NCBI RefSeq assembly: GCF_028288205.1 | Contig: NZ_JAQBOD010000024.1 | Coordinates: 1 to 46,946, forward strand | Direction of reading: 5' to 3' | DNA: 46,946 nucleotides | DNA from: Mucilaginibacter sp. | GTDB taxonomy: Bacteria > Bacteroidota > Bacteroidia > Sphingobacteriales > Sphingobacteriaceae | Shown: positions 25,841 to 34,076 of the stretch, piece by piece | Position numbering within the stretch: the first letter of the stretch is position 1 | How the letters are laid out: each line of letters starts with the position of its first letter | Translations under genes and position numbers: made by a program | Notes under the pieces: generated by a model | What the model was told of the DNA's origin: nothing | Database searches by the model: none | Seen by the model: the letters and a program-made list of their open reading frames with translations, nothing else

Positions 25841-26056
25841 TTATTTCTTTCTTAAATTTTCATTGGTCCATTCCTTCATCAAATCATTGTTCCAGTTATT
25901 TTCCTTCCATAATTTATCCATTTCCGCAGTCGCAGTATTTGCAAAATATTTTGCCAGTATATTTTTAATTTCAGCCAATTGCTTTTCCGGTAAATTATAT
26001 TGAAACAGTTTTAATAATTCTATTTGCACATTAGTTAGTTTTCCAACAGCTTCCAT
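25841..26056 (-). CDS. Antitoxin-like small protein paired with the PIN toxin
   Basis: A 71-residue protein, all-helical in appearance, with no recognised DNA-binding motif. It contains KLTNVQIELLKLFQYNLP followed by a KNILAKYFA segment and a charged C-terminus rich in Trp, Asn and Lys. Position immediately upstream of the PIN gene in the same operon is the main argument that it is the antitoxin; neutralisation would be through its C-terminal part. Confidence 0.65.
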   Translation of the reverse strand: MEAVGKLTNVQIELLKLFQYNLPEKQLAEIKNILAKYFANTATAEMDKLWKENNWNNDLMKEWTNENLRKK

Positions 26057-26213
26057 TACTTATTATTTTATTGTTTACACTATAATATAAATATAACAAA
26101 TATACCATATATCCTGTAATGTATAAACATTCATATGTTTATACCTGATTCTTGTAAGGTATTAGTTTCCTATTGATGCAAGAAAATTCATTATCTCCTA
26201 AACTCAACTAAAG

Positions 26214-26250
26214 CAAAAAGGCCCGAACTTAAACAGTCCGGGCCTTTAAA
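26214..26250 (-). terminator. Intrinsic terminator of the dehydrogenase/transporter operon
   Basis: AAAGGCCCG (26217-26225) pairs with CGGGCCTTT (26239-26247). On the minus strand the stem is followed by a T-rich tract. It lies about 17 bases after the stop of the BASS-type transporter gene. Confidence 0.85.
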
Positions 26251-26266
26251 CTTATTGTGAGTTATA

Positions 26267-27427
26267 TTAAGTCAATTCAACATCTTCCGGCACAGCGTTC
26301 GGGTTATCAACAGCTGCATCACCGGTTGGTTTTTTATGCCACCATGAGGCAAGTACAGAGCCGGTAATATTCATTAACGGGCCAAACACTGCTGGTGCTA
26401 AACCAACGGTTGCCATTTTACCCATTTCTTTAGCAATGCCCGATGCAAGGCCGCCGTTTTGCATACCTACCTCTATAGCCATGGTTCGGCAATCGCGCTC
26501 GTTCATCTTAAATAAACGGCCCGACCAATAGCCCAGCGTATAACCTAATAAATTATGAACCAATACCAATAATAACAATAGTGGCCCTATAGTTAAAAGG
26601 CTGGCACGGCCCGCGGCAGTAATAATTACAATGATAAAGGTTATACCAAACATAGATACGAGCGGCATGGCGGTATCCAGCCATTTTACCTTACCAATAA
26701 ATATGCGGTTAAATATCAAGCCCGCGCCAATTGGAACGATAACCATTTTAAAGATATCAAACATCATTTTAAAGGCATCTATCTGGATAAATGACCCGGC
26801 CAACAGTTTCATCAACAACGGTGTTAGTAGCGGTGCAAGCATAGTGGATACCGCGGTGATGGTGATAGACAATGCCAAATTAGCTTTTGCTAAGTACGAT
26901 ATTACGTTAGATGCCATACCGTTTGGCGAGCAGCCTATCAGGATAATACCTGCAGCTATCTCTGGCGGGAAATGACTTACACTGGCCAGTGTAAATCCTA
27001 TCAATGGCATAATAATAAAGTGACTGGTTACACCAATAAATACACCTTTAGGGGTTTTAACTACGCCCACAAAATCATGCATGCTCATGGAAGTACCCAT
27101 ACCAAACATAATCAGTTGTATTAACGGGGTTATCAATACAGCAAACTTAAAATCACCATATGATACAAAGTGAGCAGGATAATACATAGCCAGGCTCACT
27201 GCGGCAAATATAATTACGGTATAGGCAAATCTTTTTAAATGCTCATATCCTCTGAAGCCAATAGCCAAGGCAACGAAAAACGTTACAAACAGGGGGCCAG
27301 CATCTGCCAGGTGACCGGTAACAGCCATTACCAAAGCGGCCAATATGCATAGCAAGGATACGCCTAATGCAATTTTATATGGGGTTGTATTTTTCAATTT
27401 ATTGTTCTTTAATTTATAACTCGTCAA
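26267..27427 (-). CDS. Bile acid:sodium symporter (BASS)-family transporter
   Basis: A 386-residue integral membrane protein with about ten hydrophobic helices. Motifs of the BASS/SBF family are visible: FGMGTSMSMHDF, IILIGCSPNGMASNVISYLA (the conserved crossover region with polar residues for Na+ binding) and EVGMQNGGLASGIA. The start codon appears to be TTG at 27427, directly after the stop of the upstream gene, so translation may be coupled. In Bacteroidota these proteins import various organic acids rather than bile acids. Being last in the PQQ-dehydrogenase/dehydratase operon, it may carry the sugar acid or 2-keto acid product. Substrate is inferred from context only. Confidence 0.85.
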   Translation of the reverse strand: MTSYKLKNNKLKNTTPYKIALGVSLLCILAALVMAVTGHLADAGPLFVTFFVALAIGFRGYEHLKRFAYTVIIFAAVSLAMYYPAHFVSYGDFKFAVLITPLIQLIMFGMGTSMSMHDFVGVVKTPKGVFIGVTSHFIIMPLIGFTLASVSHFPPEIAAGIILIGCSPNGMASNVISYLAKANLALSITITAVSTMLAPLLTPLLMKLLAGSFIQIDAFKMMFDIFKMVIVPIGAGLIFNRIFIGKVKWLDTAMPLVSMFGITFIIVIITAAGRASLLTIGPLLLLLVLVHNLLGYTLGYWSGRLFKMNERDCRTMAIEVGMQNGGLASGIAKEMGKMATVGLAPAVFGPLMNITGSVLASWWHKKPTGDAAVDNPNAVPEDVELT

Positions 27428-27430
27428 ATC

Positions 27431-29614
27431 TTATTTATTAGGCAAAGCAAATGTAAGCATGGTGCCGCCCGGTTTTAAATTATAGCGGGTTCCGCCGCAT
27501 ACAATGGTTACATATTGTTTACCATTAACCATATAGCTTATAGGTGTTGCAAAGCCACCTGCGGGTAATTTATATTTCCAAATCACTTTACCGGTTTTAG
27601 TATCATAAGCGCGCAGATTTTCATCGTATGTTGCTGCTATAAATAATAAGCCGCCGCCGGTAACTACAGCACCGCCGTGGTTTTCTGTACCTGTTGGCGG
27701 AAGGCCCTTGGCCATCAAAGCAGGGTATTCGCCTAATGGCACCTGCCATAAATAAGCTCCTGTGTTTAAGTTAATAGCATTAAGTGTTCCCCACGGTGCT
27801 TTCATAGCCGGATAACCTTCATTATCACGGAACTGTTGTGTGCCGTTATTTTGATAAGGTGTAGACCACGGCGTAGTTTGGCGTTGTCTTCCGGCATTGT
27901 TACGGGCCGGAACATTCTTTTCGGTATGTAATAAAAAGTCTACTATCAGGTCACGATCGGCTTTAGGAATATTCTGGAACGACGGCATACGGCCACGACC
28001 TGTTTCTAATATGGTAGTTATCTGATCGCGGGTAAGCCTGTCGCCTACATTGGTTAAAACAGGATAAGGCTGCGCCCCATCCCCGCCGTTGGCACCACCA
28101 CCGTTTGACCCATGGCATGACGCGCAGGTAGCATTAAACAAGGTAGAGCCCGGTGTTACCGAAGCTAAAGCGTCACGTTTGGCTACATCGGTCATTTTTT
28201 GCCACCATAACATATTGTTGGCGTTGATGTACATAATACCTTTAGGATCAACAGCTGTGCCACCCCATTCGGCGCCACCACCAAAACCAAAATACAACGT
28301 ACCCTGTTCGCTCGGCGGCATATATTTACTGCCATGCAGGCTATTTTTATACCTCTCTAACACATAAGCATGAGCCTCCGGTGTGCGGTCTGTAATTGTT
28401 TTTTCGGTAAGCTCCTGCATAGCAAATGGCTTAGGCAGGGTTGGAATAGGCTGTGTTGGCCATGGATGCTCGCCGGGTAAAGCAGGCGTTGTTGGCACCT
28501 TTGTCTCTTTTACCGGGAACAATGGCTTTCCGGTAACCCTGTCTAATACAAATAACAATCCATCTTTGGTAGGTTGAGCAATTGCATCAACTCTTTTTCC
28601 ATTACGGGTTATAGTGATAAGGTTACCCGGACAAGGCAAATCACGGTCCCACATATCATGGTGTATGGTTTGGAAATGCCATAATCTTTTACCTGTTTTA
28701 GCATCGAGCGCTATAATACAATTGGCAAACAGGTTCATACCCGGCCTTATACCTCCATAAAAATCAACAGACGAAGAACCGGTGCTCACATAAGCTATGC
28801 CACGTTTATCGTCAATAACCAGACCGGTCCAATCATTAGCCGCGCCAAGTTTTTTGTAAGAATCTTTGCCCCAGGTATCATACCCATATTCGCCTGGAAG
28901 GGGTATTGTATGAAAAACCCATAAAAGTTTACCGGTTACAACATTAAATGCCTGTATATAACCTGGAGGGGCGTCCTGCCCTTCGGACATGCTGGAACCA
29001 ACTACATAAACATCTTTATAAATCGCTCCCGGCGAAGTATTACGCATTCCCCATTTTTGTGGGTCAGCACCCCATACTTCATTATCTTTCAGTCCAATAT
29101 GGATATCAACCAAACCATCGTCGCCAAAAGTTTTTATCTGCTCGCCGGTTGTTGCGTTAACTTCAAGAATTACATATCCGTAATTATAAATTACACGCTT
29201 GTCATCTCCATTTTCCCAATAGGTAACACACCGCACAGGGCCCCCGGGGCGCTTACCTGTTACTGCCGGGTCAAAAATCCATATCTGCTTGCCTGTAGCT
29301 GCATCCAATGCAACCAATTTGGCCCGTGGCGTAACTACATACATTACGCCTTTTACTACAATAGGCTGGTATTGCCAGTCGTTGCCGCGGCCACCGATAT
29401 TATCCCCCGTGTCGTAGGTCCAGTTTACTTGCAGGTCCTTAACATTTGTTTTATTGATCTGGGTTAAAGGTGTATAGCGGTTACCTGCCTTATTACCACC
29501 ATATTCGCGATAATCAAGGTCAGTAACCGGTTTTGTTTTTGCATGTTGTGCAAAAACGCCTGTTGATAGCAGGCAAATAATAGGTGTTATATACTTCAGA
29601 TTAGAATAGTTCAT
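27431..29614 (-). CDS. PQQ-dependent dehydrogenase with inserted cytochrome c domain
   Basis: A 727-residue exported quinoprotein from ATG 29614, just before the signal peptide MNYSNLKYITPIICLLSTGVF; a longer frame would overlap the preceding gene. Beta-propeller W-type repeats occur throughout (e.g. LVALDAATGKQIWIF; IALDAKTGKRLWHFQT). A cytochrome c segment is inserted between propeller blades, with CASCHG at Cys497/Cys500/His501 and the Met-ligand candidate GRGRMPSF. It matches membrane glucose/aldose dehydrogenase-like quinoproteins that pass electrons to the respiratory chain. Residues for PQQ and Ca2+ were not checked one by one. In this operon it would oxidise a sugar or sugar alcohol in the periplasm. 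Confidence 0.88.
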   Translation of the reverse strand: MNYSNLKYITPIICLLSTGVFAQHAKTKPVTDLDYREYGGNKAGNRYTPLTQINKTNVKDLQVNWTYDTGDNIGGRGNDWQYQPIVVKGVMYVVTPRAKLVALDAATGKQIWIFDPAVTGKRPGGPVRCVTYWENGDDKRVIYNYGYVILEVNATTGEQIKTFGDDGLVDIHIGLKDNEVWGADPQKWGMRNTSPGAIYKDVYVVGSSMSEGQDAPPGYIQAFNVVTGKLLWVFHTIPLPGEYGYDTWGKDSYKKLGAANDWTGLVIDDKRGIAYVSTGSSSVDFYGGIRPGMNLFANCIIALDAKTGKRLWHFQTIHHDMWDRDLPCPGNLITITRNGKRVDAIAQPTKDGLLFVLDRVTGKPLFPVKETKVPTTPALPGEHPWPTQPIPTLPKPFAMQELTEKTITDRTPEAHAYVLERYKNSLHGSKYMPPSEQGTLYFGFGGGAEWGGTAVDPKGIMYINANNMLWWQKMTDVAKRDALASVTPGSTLFNATCASCHGSNGGGANGGDGAQPYPVLTNVGDRLTRDQITTILETGRGRMPSFQNIPKADRDLIVDFLLHTEKNVPARNNAGRQRQTTPWSTPYQNNGTQQFRDNEGYPAMKAPWGTLNAINLNTGAYLWQVPLGEYPALMAKGLPPTGTENHGGAVVTGGGLLFIAATYDENLRAYDTKTGKVIWKYKLPAGGFATPISYMVNGKQYVTIVCGGTRYNLKPGGTMLTFALPNK

Positions 29615-29634
29615 TTTTTTATTTTTTAAAAATT

Positions 29635-30624
29635 CTATTTTGTATCGGGTGTAAACGTATAGTATTCGTAATTGGTATTCCATTTCATTTCTTTGCCCGG
29701 TGCAACGCTTATTTTTATATAAGGCTCGGGGCAGGCGGTGGTTGGGCAGGCCCAGTAAACTAATTTCTCTAACGCCTGATCGCTGGTTACATGTATACCG
29801 GCACCGCTTTTTTGGTTCTGCATTTTAATATCATAATCCTTGTAGGTGCCTCCTAATCCTTGCAGGCCGGCGCTGTATAATTGCTCGTTTTTATTTAAGG
29901 TGCGTAAAAAATTTATTTCTTTACCATTGGTTTTTCCAACCGTTCCCCAGCCCCGGCCACCTGTACCTTCATTTACATCAAACGGAAAAATAAATTTAAT
30001 ATTAGGCCCGGTAGGCTCTTTATCAATAACCGGGAAATTATGATTGAACATATCGGTTTCAATAGCTTTTGTACCTGTGTTTTTCAAGCTATGCTCTAAA
30101 ACCATTTGGGGTTTCCCTTTTACTAACCGTACAGTTTTTTTATAGATGAATGCATACCCGGTCGAGTCATGCAGCTCCTGGGTAAATTCAATACGATCCT
30201 TTTTGGGTGATACGCTCCATTTTCCGCCATCAACAATATCATAAAGCTTGAATTCTGCATACGCTCTTTCTTTTGGTTTGCGCAAAACGCCTACGCCAAT
30301 TTTTATAAAGGTGCCGCCTGCTGTTGCATCGCTGTAGCCTATTGGCCCGTATGATTCAGCCGGCCCCATCACCGCGTCATGCACTTTTGGCCCTTCGTTA
30401 TCCGACCATTTACCGTAAAAACTATGTCCATTATATTCTAAACTTGAAATGATACCTGCCCAATCAAAACGAGTGGCCTGGTAATGTCCCTTTTCGGCAT
30501 CGGGCAGGTATAAAGTTGCCGTAACCTGGCCATTTGTAATAGTAGCCTGCGGCGGATCTGCCAATTCAACGGCACCGGCATATAAACCGAATAACAGACA
30601 GGTAATAATGATCTTCTTTTTCAT
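29635..30624 (-). CDS. Exported beta-sandwich protein, possible aldose mutarotase-like
   Basis: A 329-residue protein with a signal peptide (MKKKIIITCLLFGLYAGAVE). It reads like a secreted beta-rich protein of the galactose mutarotase-like fold: FDWAGIISSLEYNGHSFYG, VLEHSLKNTGTKAIETDMFNHNF, with His/Asn-rich loops around residue 195, and TNYEYYTF at the end. No specific family was recalled with certainty. It sits between the dehydratase and quinoprotein genes with gaps of 12 and 20 bases, so a role in preparing the sugar ring form for oxidation is plausible. This is inference. Confidence 0.6.
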   Translation of the reverse strand: MKKKIIITCLLFGLYAGAVELADPPQATITNGQVTATLYLPDAEKGHYQATRFDWAGIISSLEYNGHSFYGKWSDNEGPKVHDAVMGPAESYGPIGYSDATAGGTFIKIGVGVLRKPKERAYAEFKLYDIVDGGKWSVSPKKDRIEFTQELHDSTGYAFIYKKTVRLVKGKPQMVLEHSLKNTGTKAIETDMFNHNFPVIDKEPTGPNIKFIFPFDVNEGTGGRGWGTVGKTNGKEINFLRTLNKNEQLYSAGLQGLGGTYKDYDIKMQNQKSGAGIHVTSDQALEKLVYWACPTTACPEPYIKISVAPGKEMKWNTNYEYYTFTPDTK

Positions 30625-30636
30625 AACTATTTTTAA

Positions 30637-32007
30637 TTACGGTCTTACAATAGTACCATCTCTTTTACGTATTGTCCAGTTACCGGCGCGGTTGCTTATA
30701 GGATATTTGGCAGCTTCTTTCTCGTCAATATCAGTACCTAAACCCGGCGCTTCATTTACAAACAAATAACCATTCTTTAATTCAGGGCAGCCAGGGAATA
30801 CCGCTTTTTCTTTTTCTGAGAAAAATACAGATTCCTGTATGCCGAAGTTCCAGATGTTAAGATCGATATGGCAATGTGCAGCATGACCTATTGGCGAACA
30901 ATCGCCGGGGGCGTGCCATGCCGAGCGCACATTAAACAGCTCGCCTAAGTGAGCTATCTTCATGGCCGGGGTTATACCACCTATTTGTGAAACGTGGCAA
31001 CGGATAAAATCAAAAGAATGGTCGGCCATTTCCTGTACAAACTCATTAGGATTGTTAAACAGCTCGCCCATGGCAAATGGCACTGTTGTGCTGGCACGCA
31101 ATTGTTTCCACCAGCTCCTGTTTTCGGGCGATAATGGATCTTCAATAAAGAATGGATCATATTCCTCTAACCGCTTGCACATGTTTATTATATCCATTGG
31201 CTGTATACGCTCATGGGTATCATGCAACAGTTCCAAATCTGTACCGCACGCTTTTCTAACCTCGTTAAACAATTTAGGGATGGCCTGCACATAAGCATGC
31301 GGATCAATAAACTGATCGGTTGGTTTACCAAATTTAGCATCCCTAAAATCAGGGTTCTTTGCCAATGTGGTAGCGCCATAACCACCTAACTGTATACGCA
31401 CATGGCGGAAACCATCTGCCTGGAATTTTTTTACCTGATCTATAACCTGCGCAACATCTTTTCCATCGGCATGTGCATAGGTATCAACCGCGAAGCGGGC
31501 CTTACCACCTAAAAGCGCATATACGGGCATATTTGCGCGTTTGCCTTTTATATCCCACATAGCTTCGTTTAACCCGCTTAAAGCATTGTTTAGATCGGGG
31601 CCATTGCGCCAGTAAGAGCTTACATAGGCGGCCTGCCACATATCCTCAATATTATCAACATCCCTTCCTTGACAAAAAGGATCAAGGTATTCGTTAATCG
31701 CGGTAACTACCACTTCGGCACGCTGGGTGAAAGTTGCACAACCTACACCATATAAACCAGGTTCGGAAGTTTCCACCTTTACTATTACTAAATTTAAACC
31801 ATTTGGTGCAGTACCAATTGCCCTTACTTTTGTAATGGTAACCGGCGCCATGCCTTTAGCATAGGTATTTTTAGCTTTTTCTTCTTCCTTTGCCTCAGCG
31901 CTCATGGGTGTGCCTATCAGCCCAAGTATCCCTGCTGTTGTACCCAGGCCAAGCATTTTTAAAGCATCCCGGCGGTCAAATCCTTGTTGATTTTTTAAGT
32001 TACTCAT
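30637..32007 (-). CDS. Tat-exported enolase-superfamily sugar-acid dehydratase (mannonate dehydratase-like)
   Basis: A 456-residue protein of the mandelate racemase/muconate-lactonizing group. The N-terminus has a twin-arginine signal (DRRDALKMLGLG, then a hydrophobic stretch to about residue 38), so it is predicted to be periplasmic. Active-site elements match the RspA/ManD subgroup: Asp263-x-His265 in LLHDTHER, Glu289 in FFIEDP, Glu315 in FAMGELF and His365 in AWHAPGD. ManD members dehydrate mannonate or gluconate-type acids to 2-keto-3-deoxy acids, though some family members are inactive. Export is unusual for a dehydratase that usually works in the cytosol. It lies between a FucP-like transporter gene and the mutarotase-like gene. 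Confidence 0.87.
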   Translation of the reverse strand: MSNLKNQQGFDRRDALKMLGLGTTAGILGLIGTPMSAEAKEEEKAKNTYAKGMAPVTITKVRAIGTAPNGLNLVIVKVETSEPGLYGVGCATFTQRAEVVVTAINEYLDPFCQGRDVDNIEDMWQAAYVSSYWRNGPDLNNALSGLNEAMWDIKGKRANMPVYALLGGKARFAVDTYAHADGKDVAQVIDQVKKFQADGFRHVRIQLGGYGATTLAKNPDFRDAKFGKPTDQFIDPHAYVQAIPKLFNEVRKACGTDLELLHDTHERIQPMDIINMCKRLEEYDPFFIEDPLSPENRSWWKQLRASTTVPFAMGELFNNPNEFVQEMADHSFDFIRCHVSQIGGITPAMKIAHLGELFNVRSAWHAPGDCSPIGHAAHCHIDLNIWNFGIQESVFFSEKEKAVFPGCPELKNGYLFVNEAPGLGTDIDEKEAAKYPISNRAGNWTIRKRDGTIVRP

Positions 32008-32024
32008 AATTAATTGTTAAATGA

Positions 32025-33266
32025 TTATGCTGATTTTTTAACCTTGTAAAATTTATATCCAAACAAAAAGATAACCACGTAACAAATAATTGGCATGTAA
32101 TAAGCCTGGGCTACATTATGGTTAGCTACCTGCCCCATAATTAACGGAAAAACCGCGCCGCCCACTACACCCATTGCTATAAATGATGAAGCTTGTTGCG
32201 TATGGCTGCCCAGGTTCTTTAATCCCAAACTAAAAATTGTAGGGAACATAATGCTGAAAAAGAAATTGATCATCATTAAAGCAACGTACGATGGCCAGCC
32301 AAAATTTTGTGCCACTATTACACACATCAAAATACTGCCGCATGCAAACGCGGCCAGTAGTTTATTTGGTGCGATAAACTTCATCAGGTAGGTGCCAACA
32401 ATACGGCCCAATGCCATCATCCCCATAAAAACAATCATCAGGTTACCAGCCTTTTCATTGCTAAAATGCATAACATCAACCCCATAATTAATAAAATAGG
32501 CCCAGGTGCCGGCTTGTGCGGCAACGTTAAAAAACTGCGCGGCGCAGGCCCATACAAAATGTCTGTGCTGGTATAATTTCTTTGTTGGCGCCACGTCAAC
32601 ATTAACCGCATCAGGGTCAACCGCTGCTGCTTCAACATGCGGGTCTGTTAATGCAGGTATCCTTAAAAATAAAAAGGCTATTGCTATCAATACAATAACA
32701 CAGCCTATACCCACATATAAGGTTTTTACAGAGGTTAGGTCGGTTGATTTTACATTATCTGTACTTAACAAAAAGAAAGTGCCAATGGCCGGGCCTATCA
32801 TGGTACCAACCGCGTTAAATGCCTGTGCAAAGTTTACCCTAAGATCGCTGGTACGTTGGTCGCCCAGGGCTGCTGCAAAAGGGTGTGCTACGGTTTCTAA
32901 TGTGGCCATACCACAGCCCATTATAAATAAAGCTATCCTGAAAAAGGTAAAGCTTGCGGCATTTGCTGCGGGTACAAACAAAAATAAGCCGCCTGCAAAT
33001 AAAGCCAATCCTAATATTACGCCCGGCTTATAGCCAAATTTCTTCATAAAATATCCGGCCGGGATACTCATTATAAAATAGGCGCCAAAAACCGAAAACT
33101 GAATTAGCCCCGATTGCGATTTTGAAAGATTTAATACATTTTGAAAATGCTTGTTAAGTACATCGCTCATGGAATGCAATACACCCCACATCAGGAACAG
33201 TGAAGTAACAAAAATAAGGGTGACTACGAATTGCTTCTCGGTAAAGGCAGGTTTTTGCTGAATCAT
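32025..33266 (-). CDS. FucP-like MFS sugar:H+ symporter
   Basis: A 413-residue major facilitator with about 12 hydrophobic helices; ATG 33266 is preferred over an adjacent in-frame TTG. The N-terminus (LFLMWGVLHSMSDVLNKHF) and GAYFIMSIPAGYFMKKFGYK are typical of the L-fucose permease (FHS) family found widely in Bacteroidota. It imports a monosaccharide or related compound driven by protons. As first gene of a tight five-gene operon (gaps 3-20 bases), it may import the substrate or product of the dehydrogenase/dehydratase route. Confidence 0.9.
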   Translation of the reverse strand: MIQQKPAFTEKQFVVTLIFVTSLFLMWGVLHSMSDVLNKHFQNVLNLSKSQSGLIQFSVFGAYFIMSIPAGYFMKKFGYKPGVILGLALFAGGLFLFVPAANAASFTFFRIALFIMGCGMATLETVAHPFAAALGDQRTSDLRVNFAQAFNAVGTMIGPAIGTFFLLSTDNVKSTDLTSVKTLYVGIGCVIVLIAIAFLFLRIPALTDPHVEAAAVDPDAVNVDVAPTKKLYQHRHFVWACAAQFFNVAAQAGTWAYFINYGVDVMHFSNEKAGNLMIVFMGMMALGRIVGTYLMKFIAPNKLLAAFACGSILMCVIVAQNFGWPSYVALMMINFFFSIMFPTIFSLGLKNLGSHTQQASSFIAMGVVGGAVFPLIMGQVANHNVAQAYYMPIICYVVIFLFGYKFYKVKKSA

Positions 33267-33589
33267 CAATTAGGGTTTAATTAGGTTAAAGTTATCACAA
33301 GGGGGTGCAATCTTATACATATAAGCGCTATGGATAATCTTTTTTAACAAGTTTAAATTGGTTATAATACAGCCGCCCGGGCAATATTTTATATCTCAAT
33401 CAAAAAAACAAATTTTATTAATCAATTCATAATAAATACCACATTAAATATCTTGTGTATATAAATGTTACATACCTTTTAAGCATAATAGCCTGTAAGT
33501 GATATAACACCAATTTACTTCATTAGCACTGTCCCAGCAACGGGCTCCCGATAGAGGTCCCTGCGCATAAATGCAAGATCAGGTTCCAG

Positions 33590-33665
33590 CCACACGAGGT
33601 TATAAGGATTCGTATTGTTTACATCATAGTACTATCCCGGCGGGGTCGCTCGCAATGACTCGTCC
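33590..33665. repeat. GC-rich dispersed intergenic repeat fragment
   Basis: The segment ends CGGGGTCGCTCGCAATGACT, which is the inverted form of the CATTGCGAGC-type dispersed repeat also seen as a variant at 6455-6570. It probably is a truncated copy. Confidence 0.4.
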
Positions 33666-33687
33666 TAAAATAGGTTTACACAAAAAA

Positions 33688-33886
33688 GTGTTTCACATCA
33701 GGTGTTTCACCCTAAATTTGAAAAAATCGATAAAATGGTATAAAATACTTATTATAAGCTATTTACAATATTTAACCTAAAGCTTTTGTACTGTTTCAAA
33801 GTGTTTCACTCATTTTTGCAAATAACTATATATCAATATATTAACCTAAAAGAGTGTTTCATCTGTTTCATTATTTTATGAAACAC
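33688..33886. repeat. Cluster of GTGTTTCA / CTGTTTCA words
   Basis: GTGTTTCA occurs at 33688, 33702, 33801 and 33854, CTGTTTCA at 33791 and 33863, and the inverted TGAAACAC at 33879. TTAACCTAAA also occurs twice (33772-33781 and 33841-33850), giving a degenerate tandem arrangement with a unit of about 70 bases. Confidence 0.65.
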
Positions 33887-33920
33887 TACATCACCTTTTT
33901 TAATGTAATAACCGTTACTA

Positions 33921-33954
33921 TCGCGGCAGGATACGTTACCGAAAACTGCCGCGA
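33921..33954. repeat. GC-rich 9-bp inverted repeat upstream of the TonB receptor
   Basis: TCGCGGCAG (33921-33929) is inverted as CTGCCGCGA (33946-33954) around 16 bases, standing out from AT-rich surroundings about 90 bases before the receptor promoter. No T-tract follows, so it is more like an operator or RNA stem than a terminator. Confidence 0.5.
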
Positions 33955-34019
33955 AGACGTTTGTTGAGAGGGCTGTTTCCTTATTAACCCTTCCTTATTT
34001 AAATTAATTCTAAATAATT

Positions 34020-34049
34020 TTTGAAAATCCAAAGTCATTCTTATTTTTG
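34020..34049 (+). promoter_or_regulatory. Bacteroidota-type promoter of the TonB receptor
   Basis: TTTG (34020-34023) and TATTTTTG (34042-34049, fitting TAnnTTTG) are 18 bases apart, close to the Bacteroidota sigma-ABfr layout. Transcription would start near 34056, about 20 bases before ATG 34077. This also argues against the upstream in-frame TTG at 34047 as start. Confidence 0.6.
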
Positions 34050-34076
34050 CGTTTAATTAGACTTAATATAAATAAC

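Larger units (their letters stand above)
33267..34076. other. Repeat-rich divergent spacer
   Basis: Between the MFS operon (minus) and the TonB receptor (plus) lie about 810 bases with no credible gene. Contents: a GC-rich dispersed repeat around 33590-33665, seven GTGTTTCA-type words at 33688-33886, a 9-bp GC-rich inverted repeat at 33921-33954, and a promoter at 34020-34049. Confidence 0.65.

Noticed and set aside
33571..33780. Plus-strand 69-residue ORF in the repeat-rich spacer
   Set aside because: It runs through a dispersed repeat and the GTGTTTCA cluster, and its composition is not protein-like.
33688..33886. CRISPR array
   Set aside because: The repeated words are only 8 bases, irregularly spaced and partly inverted; no 25-40 base repeats with uniform spacers and no cas genes.
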